45,895 nucleotides of DNA from Candidatus Poribacteria bacterium. Its GTDB lineage: Bacteria > Poribacteria > WGA-4E > WGA-3G. Each line of letters opens with the position of its first letter. Position 1 is the stretch's first letter. A program made the translations under genes and the position numbers. The DNA lies in the NCBI GenBank assembly GCA_009845545.1, contig VXZK01000182.1, forward strand, positions 16,935-62,829. Direction: 5' to 3'. The notes under the pieces were generated by a model. It was not told the DNA's origin. It made no database searches and saw nothing but the letters and a program-made list of their open reading frames with translations. This document shows, piece by piece, positions 23,801 to 31,170 of this stretch.

Positions 23801-25228
23801 CGTTCTGTTTTTGAACCATTTACATGATTGCTCCTCAAGCCAGCACAACAGATCGCTGGCCTTGATTTCTTTCACACCTGCCTTAGCCATTACGTCAAAA
23901 CATCGCTCAAATTCTTTCGCGTCTTTTCGTATATCAGGATGCAGCAAACTGCTATCCGAATGCATACCACTACTTTTAACCAATTTTCGCAAGGGTGTGC
24001 TCTCGGGATAAAATACGTTCTCCGCCTTTGCATATCCTCCGTCTTGTGTTGGTACGAACGCTCTTTCTCCCATCACTTTTTGCAATGCCTCAGCAATAGG
24101 TTTAAACTCATTTTCCACTTCGCCTTTCAGAGGTAATACATTGAAGAACGCTGGTTCAAGCAAACCGCTTGCCTTCAACTGTTCCAGAATTTCAGGGAGA
24201 AGTTTAGCCGTTTCTTGCACCAACCATCTGTTCCATAGATTTTCACTTGGCTTCGGTATATTATCGCGGGCCGGTGTCGTCTGATAACGCGCTTGGATGA
24301 GAAATTTCAGGTGTGTTTCCTTCTGGGTAGGAAGATACGCAAATAACACACAATTGTCATCCATTGCTGTGATCCTATCATCTTGTAATTTGAAGGCAAC
24401 CTCAATAGGTTGTAATTCCTCCGCAGACTGTTGAATACTTTGTTGCTCCTCCTCATCCTCCGCCTGCTCCAAGAGTTGATCAATTACATATTTTGGCGGA
24501 TGAATTTTCTTGCGAAAAACAAGAAATGTCTCTGATAGTTCGTTATTACCATTCAGCGAACCTGTCAATTCAACTAATTCAACCGACTCATTCTCAGGAA
24601 CATTTTGAATTTTGTCATACCGACAGCGGTGACAAGCGTAAGAACCTTTTTGTGCATTGTGTTCGTCTTTCCATTCAACACTTTCGAGATGACGCAGAAA
24701 AAGCAGGGATCGCTCTTTTGATAAATTGCAAAGTCGAACTTTCAAGTGATCAATATCGTCCTGATGTAGGCTATCTTTGAGGGGTAGCCGAAAGACTGTC
24801 TTGCCTTCGTTTACCAATTCTGCTATTTCTGTAGTCATCTCATCAATGCCTTCCGGCTTGATAAAATCTCGTATACAAAAACGCTCGTCATCAGAGTAGA
24901 TTTCCGGAAAGTCTGTGTAATTATAAACCGCTTTGAAGCCAATACCAAAAGTTCCAATATTTGTTAAATCCTTATCACTTGAACCGAGAGAACAGATGCT
25001 GCGTACATCTCTTTCGTTAAACTGACGTCCATCATTCCAAACTAACAAAGCGTTTGAATCTAATTGCAGTTTAAGGTGTTGACTTTTGCTGTCGTCAGCA
25101 TTCTGGATGAGTTCATAGATGAAATGTGTTTTGTCACTGTAAAGCCGCTTGTAGATGCGGCGAGGTTTTGCATCCCATCCATAGCGTTTTTCATGATCTT
25201 CAACTATCTTTTTATAATCTGTCGCCAT
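20804..25228 (-). CDS. Giant sacsin-like GHKL ATPase fused to a PD-(D/E)XK nuclease
   Basis: This protein has 1474 residues. The N-terminus is an Hsp90-like ATPase of the sacsin type: N box FIYELIQNADDS (E39, N43), N1 WNDGRQF (D66-x-G-x... layout) and N2 GTFGIGFKAVY (92-102). A long helical middle has no recognisable motif. A low-complexity acidic, Ser/Gly-rich linker (about 1290-1370) leads to a nuclease: D1396 in DEADILF, E1410-x-K1412 in TVEVKP, then QAVKY. A restriction-like role with the adjacent cytosine methyltransferase is inferred. AAAGGAAAC precedes the ATG. Confidence 0.85.
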   Translation of the reverse strand: MATDYKKIVEDHEKRYGWDAKPRRIYKRLYSDKTHFIYELIQNADDSKSQHLKLQLDSNALLVWNDGRQFNERDVRSICSLGSSDKDLTNIGTFGIGFKAVYNYTDFPEIYSDDERFCIRDFIKPEGIDEMTTEIAELVNEGKTVFRLPLKDSLHQDDIDHLKVRLCNLSKERSLLFLRHLESVEWKDEHNAQKGSYACHRCRYDKIQNVPENESVELVELTGSLNGNNELSETFLVFRKKIHPPKYVIDQLLEQAEDEEEQQSIQQSAEELQPIEVAFKLQDDRITAMDDNCVLFAYLPTQKETHLKFLIQARYQTTPARDNIPKPSENLWNRWLVQETAKLLPEILEQLKASGLLEPAFFNVLPLKGEVENEFKPIAEALQKVMGERAFVPTQDGGYAKAENVFYPESTPLRKLVKSSGMHSDSSLLHPDIRKDAKEFERCFDVMAKAGVKEIKASDLLCWLEEQSCKWFKNRTNKWLCSLYIYFNRKWNKSELERINKLPLVRLENGEHVCVSDQLVYFPLETYEDREEIGSFLNELPILRTTLLKGKNRNDIADFLESIGVKKLHPENLISESICPLYRKLDKPAVMKNRQHVRYIFKSWQKVNEKGTERGKLEGSVSEIPILRAYKGIQRETSDFVVPCDAYLPQAYTGDNDLETYFSVSDGAPWFVDDKYLTNKSDTKAWHQFLKAIGTNDTPLIFERGVTGSIEECKKRGITHEDSTKPFEGGKSKDIWYRRPYQYFDGHIVDRYLVGLSQLLTQISRHNEKGVPQALWGLLVKFVNPLPSEEWQRNSFFRVSFQGIYRWFYQTDRSKPFDADFYRQLKETAWIPDEQGSLRTPSECFVPTSENRKVLGDIVFYLPDSFRTNTAAARWLAEKLGVDLNADADSVLNYLQTMSHMSQGEVSVEDVEPIYKFLESQDEPLWGFEDEPFIFIPEPEPRWWRIDEVFWEDESAVFGGDRGYLKAHYSEDLKSFFTTSLDIPEHAAPLDYVRGIKDVASTWQIGEEIRERVKILYDCLWLSLQKNEDLSEDEEWQEEWEQVREDACWLGRTGDEWGFFLLEELVWNDHNYCAEVVEDEVPFWAFGDDLLEFAKHLGVEGCYQASNIEFDCYSDQGECTIESEKVQKLVPYIHDFLNSTPWRGVYSQEETAEILDRLSVRRAKKLEVSYRLKGSSIPDPRPRQSFLDPTSQGTILWLGLEESKGAYPDLIGDALQDHFRINELREFIKDLLLTTDSHRTTLLNWERRGFEPDRCLSPPELDSKEGDKNVSESVDEKFSDEKSVEDYSGTDDSESETPMVHEDPKTGSEGSDSTGDKSDTPTHRPRPGKGGARWPGGSGGNTPNRSTDTGYGGGGRGEGEKHRSLKEYLANNSSLFGEGLELIDTEYRFRSSDEADILFEDSSGNPVTVEVKPPISSGSDQEVWQAVKYKHLAAVEYGLPCEQVRSILAAPEIPDDVKEKCEELGIEPFKVTQR

Positions 25229-25313
25229 AATTTGTTTCCTTTCAGAGTCTGGCTGAAACTTCAGTCAATACCATAGTAATTTATCAAATTTAAGTTTATG
25301 AACGACCCCGTTT

Positions 25314-25374
25314 GTAGTAGGGCAATTTATTGCCCGTTGTTGACTGTGGAACGTGCGATGAATCGCACTACTAC
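25314..25374. repeat. 61-bp composite palindromic element
   Basis: An outer inverted repeat GTAGTAG / CTACTAC (25314-25320 / 25368-25374) encloses two hairpins: GGGCAA-TTTA-TTGCCC (25320-25335) and GTGCGAT-GA-ATCGCAC (25353-25368). It lies in the 268-base gap between two minus-strand genes and has the look of a REP/BIME-like or small MITE-like unit. No target duplication is obvious. Confidence 0.65.
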
Positions 25375-25496
25375 GAACCGATCCGCAAAGTCGAAACTGA
25401 TGAATCAATAGGTATCAAGTTAAGAAAAGTTATTTTCTTCCTTTGAGTGCTTTCTCGTTGAACGGGGAATCAAAACCCATTGAGATTTCTCCTTCT

Positions 25497-26195
25497 TTAA
25501 TCTTTAATCTCTTTGTAAGTCTTCGATTTTGCGTGGCGGGACTTATTTCTCAGACTCCATACGCTGCCAACAAAATTGCTGTCAATCAGTTGTTGAAAGA
25601 TTTGATGGCGCGCGGACGGTTTGAGTTCAAACTGATCTGTTTCCGGTGAAAATGGATAAAGGTCGGCTTCACCCGCCAACACAGCGAAGAATTTACCACG
25701 ATTACGCGGAAGGAAAATAGGACCTTCCCATTCCAAATATTCAACCATCGGTGGTGTATTTGGAATAGACATTCTCGCGTGGAGGAGAACCTCTGTCCTG
25801 TCCTGTAGTTTGATGGAAGCAGGGAGTTTGTTCTCGAGTCGGATATTCGCGTGAAAATATGGGATCCGAAAAAACACCCTCTCCGAGAAAGCCAAAAATT
25901 TAGAAGAATTAAACGCGTATGGTAGATAATAACCGTCCAAACGCGTGCCATCCTCAGTGTCGGAAACCGCAACGGCGATAACAAACTCCCTAAACTTGAA
26001 TCCTCTCCACTTCGCATCCATCGCGCTGATCAGTAGAACTGCCTTATCCACTTCGTGATATGGAAAGAGGTTTTCCTTGTGCAACACCGCTTCCCAGAAC
26101 GACAAGTCTGCGGTGCCGTAGAGGGTAACCTCTTTGACATTGTAAAGATCCGCGACATATTTAAGGGTAGGATTTGAAGCATTAGAGTTACGCAA
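25497..26195 (-). CDS. Possible acetoacetate-decarboxylase-superfamily (DUF2071-like) protein
   Basis: This 232-residue protein begins at TTG 26195 behind AAAGGAAT at good spacing. Strands such as WRGFKFREFVIAVAVSD, the segment LPYAFNSSKFLAFSERVFFRIPYFHANI and a later LEWEGPIFLP recall the beta-barrel of acetoacetate-decarboxylase-like proteins. The catalytic Lys region is not clear to me, so the assignment is tentative. No signal peptide is visible. It lies alone between the sacsin-like gene and the secreted jelly-roll gene, with a strong hairpin upstream and a composite palindrome downstream. Confidence 0.4.
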   Translation of the reverse strand: MRNSNASNPTLKYVADLYNVKEVTLYGTADLSFWEAVLHKENLFPYHEVDKAVLLISAMDAKWRGFKFREFVIAVAVSDTEDGTRLDGYYLPYAFNSSKFLAFSERVFFRIPYFHANIRLENKLPASIKLQDRTEVLLHARMSIPNTPPMVEYLEWEGPIFLPRNRGKFFAVLAGEADLYPFSPETDQFELKPSARHQIFQQLIDSNFVGSVWSLRNKSRHAKSKTYKEIKD

Positions 26196-26252
26196 TTTTA
26201 CATTCCTTTACATGATACGCAATGTGTTATTCGGAAATCAGATGAATGCCCG

Positions 26253-26290
26253 AGGCTGGATGCGAATCCTCAGGGTTTCGCATCCAGCCT
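26253..26290. terminator. 14-bp perfect stem-loop between two minus-strand genes
   Basis: AGGCTGGATGCGAA pairs exactly with TTCGCATCCAGCCT around a 10-base loop. It lies downstream of the secreted jelly-roll gene (minus) and upstream of the next. No T-run follows on either strand beyond TTTAG, so it may be a factor-dependent terminator, an mRNA-stabilising structure or a dispersed palindrome. Confidence 0.5.
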
Positions 26291-26333
26291 TTAGTATCAA
26301 ATAGGGGTCAGTCTCAGAGAAAGATAATTCCTC

Positions 26334-27077
26334 TCAATCTAAATGCCCCTTCAGTTGTGCCCATGTCGTCGTTAATTTGTTTGCGGCTTCAACTGACAAT
26401 CCTGATCCGCCACCAAATTTGACATCAATCTCAAATTCATGAATTGTCTCATGTACGTCCCGATCCCGGGGTGTTACAGGTTTTTTCCAACGGTCCTTGT
26501 TCGGCTTTCCTTTAGGTACTTTCGTTGCCTCAACATCGGGCATCGAATCCACAATTTTCGACACATCCCATACAGGAATTTCGCCTATAGGCGAGAGTGT
26601 AGCGATATTGGCTGAACGTGCGATTTCAACCCCATTCATCCACAGAATGTAGGAGTCGTCATAGTCAACCCGAAACATAATTTTTTTTGATGTAACCGCT
26701 TTAGGTACATCAAAGTGATAACGCGTGTAAAGTGAGCCAACCTCCCCTGATTTGATTTCCGTATTGTCATCGCCATCACCGTAACCGATGCTGATGATGC
26801 CCTTTTTCCAGTTCGTATCGTCAAATTCGAGTTCAGTCCAACCATCAACGTCTTTATCAGGAACATGATATCTCACCTCAAAACCCTCATCAAAAATAAC
26901 ATCCTTTCCGACGGTGAGTTGGATAATAAGTGTCATATCACTACTGCTGAATCCATCATTATAACACCCCGCGGCAAGCACATTATCTTTTGTAAAAAGC
27001 TTAGGGGTATCGAAGGCATAAACGAGAGATGTGAATACACAGCAGAAGCATAGGTATAAAAGAATTTGCTTTGTCAT
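26334..27077 (-). CDS. Secreted jelly-roll protein with C-terminal tag
   Basis: This 247-residue protein has a Sec signal peptide (residues 1-20, ending VYA). The core is a galactose-binding-like beta-sandwich: WTELEFDDTNWKKG, then ISIGYGDGDDNTEI, SLYTRYHFDVP and MFRVDYDDSYILWMNGVEI. That module is common in bacterial spore-coat/CotH-like and carbohydrate-associated proteins. A Lys/Pro/Asp-rich linker follows, and the protein ends VEAANKLTTTWAQLK plus four residues, the shared C-terminal tag. No catalytic residues are visible. The role is probably extracellular binding or attachment. Confidence 0.75.
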   Translation of the reverse strand: MTKQILLYLCFCCVFTSLVYAFDTPKLFTKDNVLAAGCYNDGFSSSDMTLIIQLTVGKDVIFDEGFEVRYHVPDKDVDGWTELEFDDTNWKKGIISIGYGDGDDNTEIKSGEVGSLYTRYHFDVPKAVTSKKIMFRVDYDDSYILWMNGVEIARSANIATLSPIGEIPVWDVSKIVDSMPDVEATKVPKGKPNKDRWKKPVTPRDRDVHETIHEFEIDVKFGGGSGLSVEAANKLTTTWAQLKGHLD

Positions 27078-27200
27078 TGAAATTTCTCCTTATTCATTTT
27101 AAAGCGTTCTGAGTGAGAAACGAAATATCGGAAGCACTGCTCCGACGCGATTCCATTGAAGGCCGACCCCAAAAAGTTGATTACGGGAAAGGTGCCTACC

Positions 27201-27356
27201 TCAGAATCCTATATCTCCAAAATTGATTCCTAACCACACAATATTAGAGGGATTTGTGTTTAAAGAGGTTTTGTGCCCAGCCTCGTCTATACCTTCACGC
27301 TGCACCCTCCAATGACTTTTTAGCGAATCATGATTCAGTCCTCCTATAACTTGCAT
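27201..27356 (-). CDS. Small 51-residue reading frame after the GH32-like gene
   Basis: ATG 27356 opens MQVIGGLNHD, runs through HWRVQREGIDEAGHKTSLN and NPSNIVWLGINFGD, and stops with TGA at 27201. It has coding-like composition, but no ribosome site and no family that I recognise. The frame is continuous with the GH32-like gene: after that gene's TAA, seven sense codons lead to this ATG. It may be a gene remnant or the tail of a gene fused and then separated. It explains most of the 300-base gap at 27078-27377. Confidence 0.35.
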   Translation of the reverse strand: MQVIGGLNHDSLKSHWRVQREGIDEAGHKTSLNTNPSNIVWLGINFGDIGF

Positions 27357-27377
27357 CAGTGCCGTATCTGCTGGGAG

Positions 27378-28934
27378 TTAAGCATAAATGTTTTTCATCT
27401 GCCAAGCATCCAGCGATTTGAGTTCAGAGGCTTGTCCTTGTGAACGCAACGACACACCGACACTCTCCGCCTTATCAGGATAGACGCGCATCGCGACGCA
27501 CTGTTTCCCATTAGCGAATACTTCCACCACACTCTTGTCAACGAATACCCGCAGCTTGAGGGTTTCGTCTCGCGCGATAGAGACCGCCCCGGTTTCAGGG
27601 GCGCGTGAAAGGACATCTGAGGCAACTGACGCATACGAGGAATCAATCGTTAGCAGACTATCACGTACCTCAACACCAGGATTCAGGTTGCGTAAGCCAC
27701 GTTCTCTGAAGAACGCAATACGGGTGAACTCCTCTTTCTGCGGTGAACGGAGCACATTCAGTTCAACCATCGGTGCAGATTTCGTATCGATTTCAAGTTC
27801 AAGTTCCATCGCATTGCCACTGATGCCTTCCAGCACGACCTCCTCGTTCGCGGGAAGTGTCATCGCATTGACGTGCTGATGTTCATACCGCAACGATTCA
27901 ATATCACCCGCAGGCTCGATGCCGACTTCATCTCTGGAGAGAAGTGTCAAGCGACGCGGCAGCGTCATGATCTGATTCCAACCCTTGGTAGGCTTCGCCG
28001 GGTTCATGTTATAGATAACGATAAGACCACCGTTGCCGTCAGGTGTTGCCGAGGGCGCGTGGACACCCGCTGGAGATGCCGCCCCGAAATTGTTCTTCGC
28101 ACCTGCTGTCACGACGAACTTGTCGCGTTCGGTGTCATAATCACCGAGCAGATATTGCCCGCCGCTCATGTGGCTGAAGAAAAGGAGCATGTGTCGGTCA
28201 CCGATGGGCCAGAAATACGGACACGCGCCATCATCGCCTACCAATGTGAACATATCGTCTTCAACGAAGGGGTGTAGATAGACCCAATTCGCTAAATCGG
28301 CTGAACGGAGCAGGAAATTAGCACGAATCGGTTTGCCGCCGGGTCCGTGTGGGAGTGTGCCACCGGAAAGCGAATAATACATGTCCTCTTTCTTCCAGAT
28401 ACACGGGTCAAAGACGCGGTAGACCGGAGTCGTGCCGTCCGCGTGTTTCGCCGGGATGACCGCTTCGCCGGACACCTTCTCCCAATTCAGGAGCAACGGA
28501 TCGCTTGACACCGCAACCATATTGCCGACAACGGTGCCATGATACATAGCTATCACGCGGTCTTCTTCTACAAGTGTCGCACCGGAGAAACAGCATCTTT
28601 CGGGGTTCGGGTAAATTGCATACGGCAAATCGCGCCAATGGATAAGGTCGTCGCTAATCGCGTGTCCCCAATGCTGTCGTGTATCTTCAGGTGGATACGC
28701 CTGATAGAAGAGATGCCAGCGTCCCTGCCAGAAACAGAGACCGTTCGGATCATTAAGCATCGCTTCGGGGTTGATGTAGTGATAAATCGGACGGTGCGGA
28801 TCGCCTTCATACGTTTTCCGATAAGCGTTAAGCCGTTGCATCAGCGGATTCGTTTCCAACTCTGCTTCTTGCGCTGCCAGCGTCTCTGCAAATGTGTAAT
28901 ACGGTACACGCGAGGTGTAGTCTTCGTTTGCCAT
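27378..28934 (-). CDS. GH32-like glycoside hydrolase (fructosidase family), altered active site
   Basis: This protein has about 518 residues. ATG 28934 has better spacing to GAGGAG than the ATG one codon earlier. The five-bladed propeller opens with the nucleophile motif MLNDPNG (Asp62 counted from 28934), then WHLFYQ, HWGHAISDDLIHW and CFSGA. The usual RDP reads VFDP (175-177) and the usual acid/base motif WECP reads GDDGACP, so the general-acid Glu is Ala. A C-terminal beta-sandwich ends SLDAWQM. It may still use another acid or act on a different substrate. No signal peptide, so intracellular. Divergent from a uronate-type gene, suggesting shared control. Confidence 0.8.
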   Translation of the reverse strand: MANEDYTSRVPYYTFAETLAAQEAELETNPLMQRLNAYRKTYEGDPHRPIYHYINPEAMLNDPNGLCFWQGRWHLFYQAYPPEDTRQHWGHAISDDLIHWRDLPYAIYPNPERCCFSGATLVEEDRVIAMYHGTVVGNMVAVSSDPLLLNWEKVSGEAVIPAKHADGTTPVYRVFDPCIWKKEDMYYSLSGGTLPHGPGGKPIRANFLLRSADLANWVYLHPFVEDDMFTLVGDDGACPYFWPIGDRHMLLFFSHMSGGQYLLGDYDTERDKFVVTAGAKNNFGAASPAGVHAPSATPDGNGGLIVIYNMNPAKPTKGWNQIMTLPRRLTLLSRDEVGIEPAGDIESLRYEHQHVNAMTLPANEEVVLEGISGNAMELELEIDTKSAPMVELNVLRSPQKEEFTRIAFFRERGLRNLNPGVEVRDSLLTIDSSYASVASDVLSRAPETGAVSIARDETLKLRVFVDKSVVEVFANGKQCVAMRVYPDKAESVGVSLRSQGQASELKSLDAWQMKNIYA

Positions 28935-28978
28935 CATTTCTCCTCTGTTACGTAATCTCTACGAAATTCTGTGGTTTC

Positions 28979-29007
28979 AGCATAGCATAGAAGCGATCAC
29001 CTGTCCA
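28979..29007 (-). promoter_or_regulatory. Promoter of the GH32-like gene
   Basis: On the minus strand, TGGACA, 17 bases, TATGCT. It lies back to back with the plus-strand promoter at 29034, their -35 boxes 26 bases apart. A perfect 10-bp palindrome, GAAAATTTTC (29008-29017), lies between and could be an operator for divergent control. Confidence 0.5.
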
Positions 29008-29033
29008 GAAAATTTTCTGTTGACGTTTTTGGA

Positions 29034-29062
29034 TTGACACGATTTTTAGGGCATGCTATACT
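29034..29062 (+). promoter_or_regulatory. Near-consensus sigma-70 promoter of the dehydratase gene
   Basis: TTGACA, exactly 17 bases, TATACT. The -35 is perfect and the -10 five of six. Start predicted near 29069, leaving a leader of about 50 bases with an AAGGAGG ribosome site. Confidence 0.75.
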
Positions 29063-29118
29063 GCATAAATCTTTTCTGATTCACAAATGATATTGTAATC
29101 GTTGAAGGAGGCAGAACG

Positions 29119-30117
29119 ATGAACAAAACTGAGAAACAACCCGGCAAAAAAGGGGAGATGCACGTCGGCGTTCAAGGGATCGGGACATCTTCCAAAGAGT
29201 TGGCATTCCTCGTTCGCCACGGCGTAACGCACATGGATGCTTCCGTTAAAGACACTGAAACTGAAACATTGATTCGACACAAGGAAGAGGCGGCGGAAGC
29301 TGGTGTTAGCCTTGAGATGATTCATATCGGGCTTCCGAGGAGCATCACGCTTGCCCATGACCCACAGCGCGACACGGATATTGATGCGGTTTGCAAAATG
29401 ATTGAGAATGCCGCTGCCGCAGGATTACGAGGGTTGAATTATAACTTCTGCATCCTGAACCATCAGCGAACCGAGAGTACACCTGGGCGCGGTGGCTCAA
29501 ACTACAGCACCTTCGACTTTTCCAAGTATGATAACGAAACACTTTCAGAGGCGGGCGAGGTGAGTCGCGAAGAGGCGTTTGACCGAATCGCATACTTTCT
29601 CGAACGGGTCATTCCTGTCGCTGAAGAGAACAAGGTCCAGATGGCGTGTCACCCGAACGATCCGCCCGCGCCTATTTTAAGAGGCGTTGAGCGGTGGAAT
29701 TACCCCATCTTTGACGGCTTGAAACGCTTCGCCGAGATTGCAGAGAGTCCATATCACGGCTTTAACTTTTGCTGTGGCACCGTATCAGAAGGTTTGGAAG
29801 ATCCAGGCACCGAATTCTATGAGATTCTTGAGTATTTCGGCGAGCGAAAGAAAATTTTCAACATTCATTTCCGCAATATTCGCGGCGGATTGCACGACTT
29901 TCAAGAGGTCTGGCCCGATGAGGGACACCTCGACATGCACAGAGTTGCGCAGATCCTTCGGGATGTGGAATATCCGTACATGTTAATGCCTGACCACGCC
30001 CCGTCACACCCAGATGATGCATCGCCGCCTGGTGTTTCCGGCAGAGTCCGGCAGGCGTGGGCATTCCAGTTCGGATATATTATCGCCCTAATTCAAGCGG
30101 TGAATTCGGTAGCGTAG
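29119..30117 (+). CDS. Mannonate-dehydratase-like (UxuA/sugar-isomerase TIM-barrel) enzyme
   Basis: This 332-residue cytoplasmic enzyme has GAAGGAGG eight bases before the ATG. Motifs typical of the UxuA group include MACHPNDPP, FNFCCGTVSEG, FNIHFRNIRG, the GHLDM segment and LMPDHAPSHP, which supply the metal-binding His, Cys and Asp. UxuA dehydrates D-mannonate to 2-keto-3-deoxygluconate in hexuronate breakdown. This protein is a little shorter than E. coli UxuA (about 394), so a related sugar-acid dehydratase or isomerase is possible. Divergent from the GH32-like gene. Product 2-keto-3-deoxy acids could feed the FAA-type enzyme at 1024, but that link is speculative. Confidence 0.8.
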   Translation: MNKTEKQPGKKGEMHVGVQGIGTSSKELAFLVRHGVTHMDASVKDTETETLIRHKEEAAEAGVSLEMIHIGLPRSITLAHDPQRDTDIDAVCKMIENAAAAGLRGLNYNFCILNHQRTESTPGRGGSNYSTFDFSKYDNETLSEAGEVSREEAFDRIAYFLERVIPVAEENKVQMACHPNDPPAPILRGVERWNYPIFDGLKRFAEIAESPYHGFNFCCGTVSEGLEDPGTEFYEILEYFGERKKIFNIHFRNIRGGLHDFQEVWPDEGHLDMHRVAQILRDVEYPYMLMPDHAPSHPDDASPPGVSGRVRQAWAFQFGYIIALIQAVNSVA

Positions 30118-30132
30118 GTCAATTTAGGAACC

Positions 30133-30159
30133 GTAGGGGTTGGGTTACCCAATCCCTAC
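30133..30159. repeat. Second copy of the 27-bp palindrome
   Basis: GTAGGGGTTGGGT, T, ACCCAATCCCTAC. It differs from the copy at 3202-3228 by two substitutions and has one G-T pair in the stem. It starts 15 bases past the dehydratase stop codon, so it may double as a transcript 3'-end structure. Confidence 0.8.
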
Positions 30160-30226
30160 CAACAATAGGTGTAAACTTATTTTCGGATTTTACTATAATA
30201 GCAAATTGAACCTGTAGGAGGTAGAA

Positions 30227-31012
30227 ATGAAATCCATTACAACGCAATTAGTGATCATCACCATCAGTCTCAGCCTGATCTTCACAGTCCATACTTATGC
30301 GGAGATCGATTTTAGCACCGCAAGGGGCATTTGGCTACTTGACGAAGGTGAAGGTAATGTTATCAACGATATGTCTGGAAACGAGAATCACGGTGAACTT
30401 CAGGGCGGAGAATGGGTCGAAGGGCCTGATGGACCTGCCTTAAGTCTAAATGGACAAGATGACCGGGTGATCATCGCAGACTCCGATAGCCTGTATCTCG
30501 AAGAGGCATGGACGATCACCGCATGGACTTTTGTGAATACAACCGAGAACGGTTTTGGACATATTCTCGGCAAAAGACCCGCATCTGGAACCGTGGCGAA
30601 TTACGCGTTCAGGACAAGCGGCAATGGTCAAGGCTGGGAAGCTTACTATGCACGAGACGGTTGGAAAGGTGCCTGGAATCAAGGTTCAGTCAAGAAAGGT
30701 GAATGGTTATATATGACCGCAACATACGACGGAACGGATACTATTAAAATCTATGAAAATGGCACTGAAATCGGTTCCGTTGGTGGGATGGGTGGACCGG
30801 CTCCCCGGAATGACACCGAGGTCAACATTGGCGGTTGGACCGACAACACTTCAGAGACACTTGACGGTATGCTCGCTCAGGTCGCGCTTTTCAGTGTCGC
30901 CTTGGCGGAAGAAGATATAAACACCCTGATGGAAGATGGGCTATCATCCTTAGCGGCTGTTGAGCCTTCTAACAAACTCGCAACGACGTGGGCAAACATC
31001 AAATCTCAATAA
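30227..31012 (+). CDS. Secreted LamG-domain protein A with C-terminal tag
   Basis: This 261-residue protein has a GTAGGAGG site, seven bases before the ATG, and a Sec signal peptide (1-24, ending TYA). The mature part is one LamG/concanavalin-like domain: ARGIWLLDEGEGN, DMSGNENHGEL, GPDGPALSLNG, WTITAWTFV, KIYENGTEIG and a Gly-rich loop. It ends VEPSNKLATTWANIK plus two residues. Such domains bind glycans or occur in extracellular matrix proteins. It is followed by a close paralogue about 160 bases downstream, roughly three-quarters identical by eye and with similar leader DNA, so a recent tandem duplication. Confidence 0.85.
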   Translation: MKSITTQLVIITISLSLIFTVHTYAEIDFSTARGIWLLDEGEGNVINDMSGNENHGELQGGEWVEGPDGPALSLNGQDDRVIIADSDSLYLEEAWTITAWTFVNTTENGFGHILGKRPASGTVANYAFRTSGNGQGWEAYYARDGWKGAWNQGSVKKGEWLYMTATYDGTDTIKIYENGTEIGSVGGMGGPAPRNDTEVNIGGWTDNTSETLDGMLAQVALFSVALAEEDINTLMEDGLSSLAAVEPSNKLATTWANIKSQ

Positions 31013-31170
31013 TCAATGCGGCCAATTGTGGGCAATCAGTATGTTGCCTTAACAACTCGTCGCACCCGTTTTGCAGATGTTCGCCGTATGGAATAACATA
31101 GCTGAACATACTGAACACGCACGCGTGCTAAACCATCAAACAATGGTAAATTCAACCTATAGGAGGTAAA

